Below, piece after piece: positions 1 through 5,123 of a stretch of 5,620 bases of DNA; the stretch's first letter is position 1; every line of letters starts with the position of its first letter. The stretch is taken from assembly GCA_013695855.1 (NCBI GenBank), contig JACCZR010000191.1, positions 1-5,620 on the forward strand. Direction: 5' to 3'. A model generated the notes under the pieces. It was given only the letters and a program-made list of their open reading frames with translations. It ran no database searches and was not told the origin of the DNA. Origin of the DNA: Thermoleophilaceae bacterium. Lineage in GTDB: Bacteria; Actinomycetota; Thermoleophilia; Solirubrobacterales; Thermoleophilaceae. The position numbers and the translations under genes are program-made.

Positions 1-1087
1 CCACCGTCTGGCCGGCCTCCACGTCGAGGTCGACGTCGCGCAGGACGGGCTCGCCGCCGTCGTAGCCGAAGCTCACCCCGCGCAGCTCGACACGGCCGCC
101 GCCCTCGGGCAGGGGCGGGGCGCCGGCGGGAACGGTCAACTGGGGCTCGCGGTCGAGGATCTCGAACACGCGCGCACCCGAGGCCACCGCCCGCTGGGCC
201 ATGCCGAGCATGATGCCGAGGGTGCGCATCGGCGAGGTGAGCATCACCACGTAGCCGAAGAAGGCCACGAAGTCGCCCACGGAGATCACGCCGGAGATCA
301 CCTGCCGGCCGCCCACCAACACCAGCGCGGCGAGGCCGAGCTGAGGCAGGAAGCCGATGAACGGGTTGTAGAAGGCACGCAATCGAGTGGAGACCATCGA
401 CTGGTCGAAGACCCGCTTCACCGCGCCACGAAAGCGCGCCAGCTGGCGCTGCTCTTGGGCAAAGGCCTTGACCACCCGCACGCCGGAGACGTTCTCCTCG
501 GCCTCGGCGGTCAGCTCGGCTATGCGCTGCTGGACCTCCTGCGTCGCCGGGCGGTTGCGCGAGCCGTAGCGCCACGCCACCCAGGGGACGAAGGGCATGG
601 GGGCGAGCGCCACCAAAGCGAGGATCGGGTTCACGGCCACCATCACCACCGCTGCTATCGCGATGGTCAGCGCTGCCTGGGCGATGAAGATGAGGCCGTA
701 GCCCAAGAAGAAGCGCACCGCTTGCAGGTCGACGGTCGAGCGCGACATGAGCTGGCCCGTCTGCTGTCCGTCGAAGTACGACAGCTCGAGCGACTGCAAG
801 TGCCCGTACATGCGATTGCGCAGGTCGAACTCGACCCCGAGGGACACCCGTCCGGCCACCAGTCGGCGCACCACGCTGAACACGAGCCGCAGCACCCCGG
901 CGCCGACCAGCGCCCAGACCAGCGGCGTGAGGTCCGCGCCGCCACGACGGATGTCGTCGATCGCGCGGCCGACGAGGAACGGGATCAGCACGCCCATGCC
1001 CATAGCCACGGCGGCCAGCGCGAAGGAGGCGGCCACTCCGCCCCGGTAGGGACCGAGGAACCCGAGCAGTCGCCAGAACGTGTGCAT
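1..1087 (-). CDS. ABC exporter, fused transmembrane and ATPase domains (partial, C-terminus off window)
   Basis: Reading leftward from ATG at 1087, 362 codons stay open to the window edge. Residues 1-300 are an ABC exporter membrane domain: hydrophobic segments near 17-40, 55-75, 130-170 and 245-290, with the typical cytoplasmic stretch ELSYFDGQQTGQLMSRSTVD (101-120) and the EENVSGVRVVKAFAQE motif (197-212). The nucleotide-binding domain begins near 331 with VELRGVSFGYDGGEPVLRDV; Tyr342 would be the A-loop residue stacking on ATP. Walker A, signature and Walker B lie beyond the edge; the family is usually about 580-620 residues, so roughly 40 percent is missing. Such proteins act as homo- or heterodimers in the cytoplasmic membrane, exporting lipids, drugs or peptides; the substrate cannot be told. 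The start is chosen because it lies 11 bp after the upstream gene's stop, with a weak AAGG four bases ahead, suggesting co-transcription. Confidence 0.93.
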   Translation of the reverse strand, partial: MHTFWRLLGFLGPYRGGVAASFALAAVAMGMGVLIPFLVGRAIDDIRRGGADLTPLVWALVGAGVLRLVFSVVRRLVAGRVSLGVEFDLRNRMYGHLQSLELSYFDGQQTGQLMSRSTVDLQAVRFFLGYGLIFIAQAALTIAIAAVVMVAVNPILALVALAPMPFVPWVAWRYGSRNRPATQEVQQRIAELTAEAEENVSGVRVVKAFAQEQRQLARFRGAVKRVFDQSMVSTRLRAFYNPFIGFLPQLGLAALVLVGGRQVISGVISVGDFVAFFGYVVMLTSPMRTLGIMLGMAQRAVASGARVFEILDREPQLTVPAGAPPLPEGGGRVELRGVSFGYDGGEPVLRDVDLDVEAGQTV

Positions 1088-1098
1088 CCAGCCTTACT

Positions 1099-1554
1099 TT
1101 ACTTAATGAAGCGTCGCTCGATCTCGGCCTGACGGAACTCGAAAATCCGGTCGAGATCCCGCCGCACGAGCGCCAGTCGCGCCAGCTCGCCCAGCGGCCC
1201 CAGCGGAAGCGCGTAGCGCACGATGTCGCGCATGATCGTGTCCTCTCCGTCGGGCTCGAAGAGGTGGGTGTGGTGCCAGAGGCGGTATGGCCCCTTCAGT
1301 TGGCGGTCCACGAAGCTCACCCCAGGGTCCCACGTGTCGATGCGTGTCAGCCAGCTCATTCGGACGCCGTGGAGCTTGAGCCGATACTCGATCAGGGTGC
1401 CCACCTTCATCTCTATGGGCCTCGGAGTGACGACCTCGAAGTCGAGAAAGGGTGGCGTGATCTCCTCGAGGTTGTGGGCCTCGGCGAAGAACCCGAACAC
1501 TCCCTCGGGCGGACCGGGCAGCCGCTGGGCGCGCTCGAGCACGTGGACCTTCAT
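1099..1554 (-). CDS. SRPBCC (START/Bet v1-like) family protein
   Basis: A 151-residue protein, the normal length for a stand-alone SRPBCC domain, which folds as a helix-grip around a hydrophobic ligand cavity. Seen in the sequence: an N-terminal strand followed by PPEGVFGFFAEAHNLEEITP (15-34), the helix region found in cyclase/dehydrase-like members; FEVVTP (39-44); LKGPYRLWHHTHLFEP (86-101); and DIVRYALPLGPLGELA (110-125) with a long C-terminal helix to the end. This pattern resembles the SRPBCC domain often associated with TIGR01777-type epimerases (family knowledge). No signal peptide or membrane segment is visible, so it is probably cytosolic. Ligand and reaction are unknown; a catalytic role is not shown. 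It precedes the ABC exporter by 11 bp, so the two may form an operon. No clear Shine-Dalgarno precedes the ATG; only 38 bp separate it from a divergent small gene. Confidence 0.9.
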   Translation of the reverse strand: MKVHVLERAQRLPGPPEGVFGFFAEAHNLEEITPPFLDFEVVTPRPIEMKVGTLIEYRLKLHGVRMSWLTRIDTWDPGVSFVDRQLKGPYRLWHHTHLFEPDGEDTIMRDIVRYALPLGPLGELARLALVRRDLDRIFEFRQAEIERRFIK

Positions 1555-1592
1555 CCGAGTTAGTACGTGCGAAAGGCGGGTAAGGGCTGCCC

Positions 1593-1715
1593 ATGAGAAT
1601 CATCCAGAACATCCTTGACGCCCTGCTCACGCTCGTCACCGCCCCCTTCCGGGCGCTCAAGGCGCTCTTTTCCGGCGGAGGCGGCAGGCGCGGAGGCGGT
1701 CGCCGGCGCCACTAG
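1593..1715 (+). CDS. Small hydrophobic peptide with Gly/Arg-rich tail (40 aa)
   Basis: ATG at 1593 to TAG at 1713-1715 gives 40 residues. Residues 1-26 (beginning MRIIQNILDALLTLVTAPF) form a hydrophobic or amphipathic helix with a proline break at 18; residues 28-40 are a strongly basic SGGGGRRGGGRRRH tail. A good ribosome binding site, AAGGG (1582-1586), lies six bases upstream, and third codon positions are almost all G or C. This design suggests a peptide that sits on or in the membrane with its basic tail facing lipid head groups or nucleic acid; that is inference. I do not recognise a named family. It diverges from the SRPBCC gene across 38 bp. An imperfect inverted repeat (CCGGCGC at 1703-1709, GCGCCGG at 1754-1760) overlaps its stop and might act in termination. 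It could still be a chance ORF. Confidence 0.5.
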   Translation: MRIIQNILDALLTLVTAPFRALKALFSGGGGRRGGGRRRH

Positions 1716-2127
1716 CAAGCTCGTGAGCAGCCGGAGGTGGCGCGGCGGCTAGCGCGCCGGTAGTGGCCTGAACGAAGGAAGCGACACGACCTCCTCAGGG
1801 CCGCCAGCGCGGGTCGTCGGCAGGCCGCGAGAGGCTTCCCTCGGTCGCGCGCTCGGGCCGCAGGACGCACGGCACCTCCACGGCCAGATCCGGGTCGATG
1901 TTCTTACTGCTCATGAAGGCCACAGCGTCGACCGGGTGTTGTCCGGTACTGCTGGTTGCTCCGTCAGTGCCTGTGGGCTCACGTCCTCTGAGCGGGTCGC
2001 GCGCGAACCGAGAGCGGTGGAGGCCACAGCAGCACTCCAGCTACCGCTTCGCGCGAGCGGCGGTACGAGCGTCGTGGAGCGGGAGTAGGTCCGCGCCGCT
2101 TTCGCAGGTCCAAGCGTGCGCTCTCCC
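1716..2127. other. Gene-poor intergenic stretch
   Basis: No convincing long gene lies here. All three frames of both strands contain GC-driven open stretches whose translations are Arg/Ser/Ala-rich and without recognisable domains. The only candidate is a 39-codon minus-strand ORF at 1795-1914, listed separately. No tRNA, repeat array or rho-independent terminator with a T tract was seen. Confidence 0.5.
1795..1914 (-). CDS. Possible 39-aa ORF, hypothetical
   Basis: ATG at 1914 to TGA at 1795-1797 encodes 39 residues beginning MSSKNIDPDLAVEVPCVLRP and ending PADDPRWRP. The composition (balanced acidic and basic residues, few Arg runs) is more protein-like than other frames here, and about nine in ten codons end in G or C. 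Against it: no clear Shine-Dalgarno stands before the ATG (only GTGGCCTTC), and the frame is open further upstream without a better start, so this could be the tail of a decayed gene. No function can be assigned. Confidence 0.25.
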   Translation of the reverse strand: MSSKNIDPDLAVEVPCVLRPERATEGSLSRPADDPRWRP

Positions 2128-2346
2128 TCAGCGCCCTTTGCGAACCGCCCCAACGCGGCTTGCCACAGCCTTGGCCCCCTGCTTGATCGCCTCGCCGAGC
2201 GACGTCGCCGTCGAGATCGCCGCCTTGCCGACGCCTTTCCCGGAGCGCTTCGCGTCGGTGCCGCTCTTCGCCGCCGCCTTGCGCTGTCTCGTGGCTGCAC
2301 CCTTTTTCGCGGCCGCCTGTCGATCGGCCTTCTTGCGTTCCGCCAT
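2128..2346 (-). CDS. Small Lys/Ala-rich basic protein (72 aa)
   Basis: ATG at 2346 is fixed by a strong Shine-Dalgarno, AAGGAG (2359-2354), seven bases ahead; the open frame continues upstream to 2448, but that part lacks such a signal and reads as random Arg-rich sequence. Residues 1-41 are dense in Lys, Arg and Ala (MAERKKADRQAAAKKGAATR opens it), like histone H1 or AlgP tails; residues 43-66 (AISTATSLGEAIKQGAKAVA and on) form a likely amphipathic helix, and the end is again basic. No cysteine, signal peptide or membrane segment is present. Charge and composition suggest binding to DNA, RNA or another polyanion, possibly as a nucleoid or stress-related protein; this is inference and I do not recognise a named family. 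It is divergent from the MpsC-like gene, with about 190 bp of shared upstream DNA. Confidence 0.7.
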   Translation of the reverse strand: MAERKKADRQAAAKKGAATRQRKAAAKSGTDAKRSGKGVGKAAISTATSLGEAIKQGAKAVASRVGAVRKGR

Positions 2347-2456
2347 GCCGTTGCTCCTTCGGTATTGGCCCGTATCGCAAACGATCTTCCCACTTCGCGC
2401 CGAGCGGCGGGGGGCTCGCGCCGGTCTGGTCCCGCCGAGCGCAAACACCCCGACCG

Positions 2457-2471
2457 AGCTGATCGTCAGCT
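2457..2471. promoter_or_regulatory. Inverted repeat, possible operator
   Basis: AGCTGA-TCG-TCAGCT is a perfect 6-bp inverted repeat with a 3-bp centre. It lies 15 bp upstream of the extended -10-like site for the leader/MpsC transcript, so it would overlap or abut the -35 region, a common repressor position. No regulator is identified. A 6-bp repeat can occur by chance in GC-rich DNA. Confidence 0.3.
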
Positions 2472-2485
2472 GTAGCCACCGCCGG

Positions 2486-2494
2486 TGCTACGCT
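2486..2494 (+). promoter_or_regulatory. Candidate extended -10 promoter for leader ORF and MpsC gene
   Basis: TGCTACGCT combines the TG of an extended -10 with TACGCT, a hexamer common in actinobacterial promoters. A start near 2501 would give a 5' leader of about 33 bases holding GAGGTGAGGGG (2514-2524) before ATG 2534. No good -35 is seen at 17-18 bp, which is usual for extended -10 promoters. The site is inferred from sequence only. Confidence 0.4.
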
Positions 2495-2533
2495 CGCCGA
2501 AGGGGCGCCTGGCGAGGTGAGGGGTCGTTGAAC

Positions 2534-2608
2534 ATGCGAGTCGAGGAGCAGGGCACCACTCTGCTCCTGCGGCCTAGCTTGGGACGGCCACTTAGGATTC
2601 GCGTTTAA
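2534..2608 (+). CDS. Leader ORF (24 aa) overlapping the MpsC start
   Basis: ATG at 2534 to TAA at 2606-2608 encodes 24 residues beginning MRVEEQGTTLLLRPSL and ending RIRV. Its stop and the next gene's start share bases as TAATG, the classic arrangement for translational coupling by ribosome re-initiation. A purine-rich AGGGG (2520-2524) lies nine bases ahead. The downstream gene itself has only a weak AGGA (2594-2597) ten bases from its ATG, so reading the leader could help translate it. The peptide has a VEEQGTTLLLRP opening reminiscent of a beta strand, but no family can be claimed. It may be only a ribosome-delivery device, or a chance ORF. Confidence 0.4.
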   Translation: MRVEEQGTTLLLRPSLGRPLRIRV

Positions 2609-3120
2609 TGTCTGAGGGCGACTTGCCGCAGGCCAAGGAGGAAGGCGGCCGCCTGCTTGCGAGCATCTCCAACGAGTTCGTCCAGATGCAAAAGCAGTAC
2701 TGGGGCTTGGGCCCAGTCAGCGTCAAGTCGTACATGATGGACGACCTGCTGCTGATCGTCATGCGCGGGGGCCTGACGCAAGCCGAGCACACGATGCTCG
2801 ACTTCGACGAGGCGGACCTGGTTCGCAACTTCCGCCAGACCTTCGAGAACAAGATGTCGCAGAATCTGACGGACAAGATCGAGCGACTTACCGGGCGCAA
2901 GGTCCTGACCTACCAGAGCCAGATCCTCTTCGACCCCGACATCGTGGCCGAGCTGTTCGTGTTTGACCGGGCGGCACCGGGCACGGAGGAGGTAGTGGCC
3001 ACCGCGCGGGGGCAACTCGACGAGGAGTCGCTCGGCGAGCTCACGGGCGAGACGGGCGCGTCCACTCAACCAGCACCGACTGACGAGTCGAAAGCAAGGC
3101 CCGAGAACACTCAGGGCTGA
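2608..3120 (+). CDS. MpsC/DUF2294 family protein
   Basis: A 170-residue protein. Residues 12-122 match what I know of the DUF2294/MpsC family (Pfam PF10057): an N-terminal helix (LLASISNEFVQMQKQYWGLG), the G-x-GP turn at 33-36 followed by VSVKSYMMDDLLLIVMRG, then LTQAEHTML (56-64), RNFRQTFENKM (73-83), IERLTGRKVLTYQSQILFDP (91-110) and a final strand AELFVFD (114-120). Residues 125-170 are a low-complexity, Thr/Glu/Gly-rich tail, probably disordered. In Bacillales, MpsC is described with a sodium-translocating membrane-potential system; in most other bacteria the gene stands alone and its role is unknown. No MpsA/B-like neighbours are seen, so I do not assign that function. Probably cytosolic. 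ATG 2608 is favoured by coupling to the leader ORF and by the start of the conserved domain. Confidence 0.88.
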   Translation: MSEGDLPQAKEEGGRLLASISNEFVQMQKQYWGLGPVSVKSYMMDDLLLIVMRGGLTQAEHTMLDFDEADLVRNFRQTFENKMSQNLTDKIERLTGRKVLTYQSQILFDPDIVAELFVFDRAAPGTEEVVATARGQLDEESLGELTGETGASTQPAPTDESKARPENTQG

Positions 3121-3139
3121 CGGCTCCGAGGGGCCGCCA

Positions 3140-3157
3140 CCGCTCGAGCGCGAGCGG
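3140..3157 (+). terminator. Hairpin downstream of the MpsC gene
   Basis: CCGCTCG-AGCG-CGAGCGG forms a perfect 7-bp stem with a 4-base loop, 20 bases after the MpsC stop. No T tract follows, so it is not a textbook rho-independent terminator, though actinobacteria often have such T-less hairpins. It might instead stabilise the transcript's 3' end. Confidence 0.35.
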
Positions 3158-3186
3158 AGGGCGCGGAGCAAGCGACGCGAAGACGC

Positions 3187-3229
3187 TCACCGGCGGATAG
3201 CGGTGAACCCTTCACACGAGTGCTATCTT
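3187..3229 (+). promoter_or_regulatory. Inverted repeats with extended -10-like site upstream of the zinc-ribbon gene
   Basis: Two inverted repeats share one arm: TCACCG (3187-3192) with CGGTGA (3201-3206), and GTGAA (3203-3207) with TTCAC (3211-3215). Six bases after the second lies TGCTATCTT (3221-3229), an extended -10-like element in a locally AT-richer patch. A start near 3236 would leave a 5' leader of about 120 bases before ATG 3360. The repeats could be an operator or mutually exclusive RNA/DNA hairpins. Evidence is positional only. Confidence 0.3.
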
Positions 3230-3359
3230 TACCCAAGGCTGACCGACACGCCCGAGGCGGGTCGGACGGTCGCGATCAGGCTCAAGGGGCGACGCCGCGC
3301 AGAGGGACGGCGAGACGGACCTGGGAGCAGCAGCAGTCCGCTTCCTACGAAAGGTCCCC

Positions 3360-3557
3360 ATGCCGTACCGCCACTGCCCGGAGTGCAGGCTGACCGTGTA
3401 CAGCGCCGCAGCAGTCTCGACGATCGACCACTGCCCTCGCTGTGACAGCGAGCTCGGCCGGGAGGCACGCCGGTTCTTCCCGGCCTCAGCTCGGGTGGCC
3501 CGCAGAGCCAACGCCGGGCCGGGGGACGGTCGCCCCGCGGGCAACCCCACCGGCTGA
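3360..3557 (+). CDS. Small zinc-ribbon protein (65 aa)
   Basis: The N-terminal half holds two Cys knuckles, CPEC (Cys6, Cys9) and CPRC (Cys25, Cys28), separated by 15 residues: RLTVYSAAAVSTIDH. Four cysteines in this spacing make a zinc-ribbon (rubredoxin-like) site. The second half (34-65) is Arg/Pro/Gly-rich and probably disordered. Short proteins starting MPYR-CP-C-LTVYSAA are, in my recollection, common in Thermoleophilia; I know of no assigned function. Likely a cytosolic nucleic-acid or protein-binding peptide. ATG 3360 follows GAAAGG (3349-3354) with a five-base gap, a good ribosome binding site, and lies just before the first Cys pair. It is the gene after MpsC on the same strand, but 239 bp away and probably separately transcribed. 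Confidence 0.75.
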   Translation: MPYRHCPECRLTVYSAAAVSTIDHCPRCDSELGREARRFFPASARVARRANAGPGDGRPAGNPTG

Positions 3558-3705
3558 CCGAGCCCACACTTGTGGCCCGTAGAGCGCGGCCGAGTCGGGT
3601 CGATGGAGCGCCCCTTCTCGATCCCCGTGATGGGCATCCACGCGGCGCCGACCTGCTCGCTCGGATTGCTGAAGAGGCGCACACCATCGGCGACGACACG
3701 GCCAC

Positions 3706-4116
3706 GTGCTCCTGCGGCCGCTTGCGGTCGCGGCAGCGACGAGCCAGCGGATTGAGGAGTTCGAGGTCGCCGCCGGTAGCGAAGACTTGGCCGAGACCTT
3801 CCTTCTCGGGTGCGGCCTCGCGCCGGAGGAAGCTATTTGTACTCGCACTCCGTCGAGCAGGCGGCCACTCAAACCGGCAGCGTGGTGCTTCGCGCGATCT
3901 CCGGTGACCAAGGCCGTCCGGACGTGGACTTCGCCGCGGCGTATGGTCAGGTCCGGCACGAGGGCTCGGATCCGAATCAAGCTCTTGCGACGCTCGCGTG
4001 GGCTGCTCAAGCGTCTTAGGTCGATCAAGGCGAACGTGACCCTGTCGGTCAAGCGAGGCGAGTTGAGGGTCGATCGGATTGTGGGCGTCCGGCTCAAGCC
4101 TCCTCAGCGCCGGTAG
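3706..4116 (+). pseudogene. Possible remnant of a secreted/surface protein C-terminus
   Basis: An open frame ends in TAG at 4114-4116. The last 50 or so codons read RARIRIKLLRRSRGLLKRLR then SIKANVTLSVKRGELRVDRI: alternating strands with a basic helix, like the C-terminal beta-sandwich ends of many secreted Thermoleophilia proteins (Arg-rich, roughly 'LRRLRSVRATVTV' style). The preceding part (SPVTKAVRTWTS) may belong to the same domain. Upstream of about 3830 I see no coherent domain, no signal peptide and no good ribosome binding site; about 78 percent of codons end in G or C, lower than in neighbouring genes. I read it as a 5'-truncated or decayed gene. The minus-strand frame 4097-3486 shares the same wobble positions and cannot be wholly excluded. 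Confidence 0.3.
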
Positions 4117-4274
4117 CTGCCCGTCTACCCCGGGGCGCATCACCCCCCACAACCACCTTCGGCACTTCTGGGGCTGACTGAACCCCGTCTCCGCCGTGAG
4201 CACTTCGCAGGAGAAGGGCTGCGTTTGCCCGCACCAGCTCGCGCGGGCATGAACGCCCCCAATGGCCAGATAGC
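4117..4274. other. Unassigned spacer with GC hairpin
   Basis: No gene is supported here. GCCCGC (4227-4232) and GCGGGC (4243-4248) form a 6-bp stem with a 10-base loop and no T tract on either strand; it could slow polymerase arriving from the recombinase gene. An open minus-strand frame covers this stretch with a Cys-containing translation but no start signal or recognisable motif. Confidence 0.3.
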
Positions 4275-4340
4275 TCCGCCTGGATTTGAACTCCAAGGAA
4301 GGGGTTTCGCTCACGGCCGAACCCGCATTCCAGAGCGGTT
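4275..4340 (-). other. tRNA-Ser-like 3' half, possible attachment-site remnant
   Basis: Read on the minus strand, CCGCTCTGGAATGCGG resembles the anticodon arm of tRNA-Ser(GGA); GGGTTCG...CGAAACCC looks like a long class II variable arm; TGGAGTTCAAATCCA looks like a T arm. A tRNA 3' end beside a tyrosine recombinase is the normal att arrangement. However, the anticodon stem has a mismatch or missing base, the T loop is out of register, and no matching 5' half is present. It may be a decayed att site or coincidence. Confidence 0.22.
4302..4324 (-). terminator. Hairpin at the recombinase stop codon
   Basis: GGGTT(T)CG (4302-4309) pairs with CGAACCC (4318-4324) around the loop CTCACGGC: seven base pairs with one bulged base, spanning the recombinase stop codon (4311-4313). 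The downstream minus-strand sequence CTTCCTTGG is only weakly T-rich. It may terminate transcription, or be the variable arm of the tRNA-like patch. Confidence 0.28.
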
Positions 4341-5123
4341 TCGTGGTGCTGAGTTCTCCTCAGTTTCGCTCAGATTGGACCCCAAATTGGACCCCGAGGA
4401 GGCGAACGCCTTGGCTACGAGGTCGCGGTCCCGGCGCTCGTCGGGCATGTAGTGCTTGTAAATCTCCGTGGTGGCGGCGTGGGCATGGCCCATCCACTCC
4501 TGCAACGTCGACTGGTCGGTCCCGGCTGCGGCCATGCGGGTCGCGAAGGTGTGCCGCAGATCATGGAAGCGCACGTCCCGCACCTTGGCCTGCCCGAGCG
4601 CGGCCTTGAACCGCTTGCGGGTGTAGGAGCTGTCGAGCGGCCTACCAGTCTCCGGGTGCGCGAACACCAAGTCGTCGTCGTGAGAGAACGCCGTGCGCCG
4701 CGACAGGGCCTCAAGCTCGGCGGCCACCCGGTCGGCGAGGGGGACGGCCCGCGTGCCTCGCCTGGACTTCGGGGTGCCGTAGGCGCCGCGTGCCCACGTC
4801 CGGCGGACGCGCACTTTCCCGGCGAGCCAGTCCACGTCGAGCCAGCGCAGGGCGAACAGCTCGCCTTGGCGTAGCCCGGTCATGGCGGCGGTCAGGTAGA
4901 GCGTGCCCTCGATGGAGCCGAGCGTGTCGTCTGGGACTGCACGCAGCAGGGCCTCCAGCTCGTGGAGGTCCGGGTGGCCGGCTAGCTCGGCCTGGACCTG
5001 CTCGCCGGTCGCGTAGGTCGCCACCTCAGCGGGCCGTCCTGGCGGTCGGGCGGCCGACCCCAGGGTTCGCCAAGTGGGCTTGGGCTCTATCCTCGAGGCA
5101 CACAAGCTGCGAAAGGGGATCAC
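4311..5123 (-). CDS. Tyrosine recombinase/integrase, N-terminally truncated
   Basis: The frame from GTG 5123 gives 270 residues. Residues about 50-235 form the complete catalytic domain: Arg85 in TGLRQGELFALRW, Lys119 in TPKSRRGTRAVPL, His187 and Arg190 in FHDLRHTFATRM, His213 in LQEWMGHA, and the nucleophile Tyr222 in EIYKHYMPDE. The chemistry is strand cleavage through a 3'-phosphotyrosine link for element integration and excision. Family members of this type are usually 370-400 residues, with an arm-binding and a core-binding (SAM-like) domain first; both are missing. Residues 1-25 do not resemble any integrase N-terminus, and an in-frame stop (5157-5159) blocks extension. The tail contains GSNLGSNLSETE, encoded by a 12-bp tandem repeat. 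With no core-binding domain it is probably inactive. It ends beside a tRNA-like patch. A 5'-deleted remnant is the likely status. Confidence 0.88.
   Translation of the reverse strand: MIPFRSLCASRIEPKPTWRTLGSAARPPGRPAEVATYATGEQVQAELAGHPDLHELEALLRAVPDDTLGSIEGTLYLTAAMTGLRQGELFALRWLDVDWLAGKVRVRRTWARGAYGTPKSRRGTRAVPLADRVAAELEALSRRTAFSHDDDLVFAHPETGRPLDSSYTRKRFKAALGQAKVRDVRFHDLRHTFATRMAAAGTDQSTLQEWMGHAHAATTEIYKHYMPDERRDRDLVAKAFASSGSNLGSNLSETEENSAPRNRSGMRVRP
5088..5118 (+). promoter_or_regulatory. Candidate -10 and ribosome binding site for the 21-aa peptide gene
   Basis: TATCCT (5088-5093) could be a -10 element; the -35 position shows only a poor TTCGCC (5066-5071). AAGGGG (5113-5118) lies ten bases before ATG 5129 and is a good Shine-Dalgarno match. 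A start near 5100 would give a leader of about 29 bases. The -10 call is weak; the ribosome binding site is more convincing. Confidence 0.35.

Noticed and set aside
455..1132. 225-codon plus-strand open frame rich in His, Glu and Arg
   Set aside because: It is the complement of the ABC exporter membrane domain, which is unmistakable on the minus strand.
1103..1660. Longer minus-strand frame over the SRPBCC gene
   Set aside because: A shifted reading of the SRPBCC gene with Arg/Pro-rich translation; the SRPBCC frame carries the conserved motifs.
1703..1760. Inverted repeat CCGGCGC/GCGCCGG around the small-gene stop
   Set aside because: The arms are 44 bases apart with no T tract, and GC-only repeats like this are common by chance here, so I did not call a terminator.
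1898..2608. 236-codon plus-strand open frame
   Set aside because: It runs antisense through the well-supported basic-protein gene (2128-2346), its start lacks a ribosome binding site, and the translation has no domain. Only its last 24 codons, with their own start signal, are kept as a leader ORF.
3229..4314. 361-codon minus-strand open frame
   Set aside because: Antisense to the zinc-ribbon gene; translation is Arg/Pro/Ser-rich with no recognisable fold. Long chance frames are expected in GC-rich DNA.
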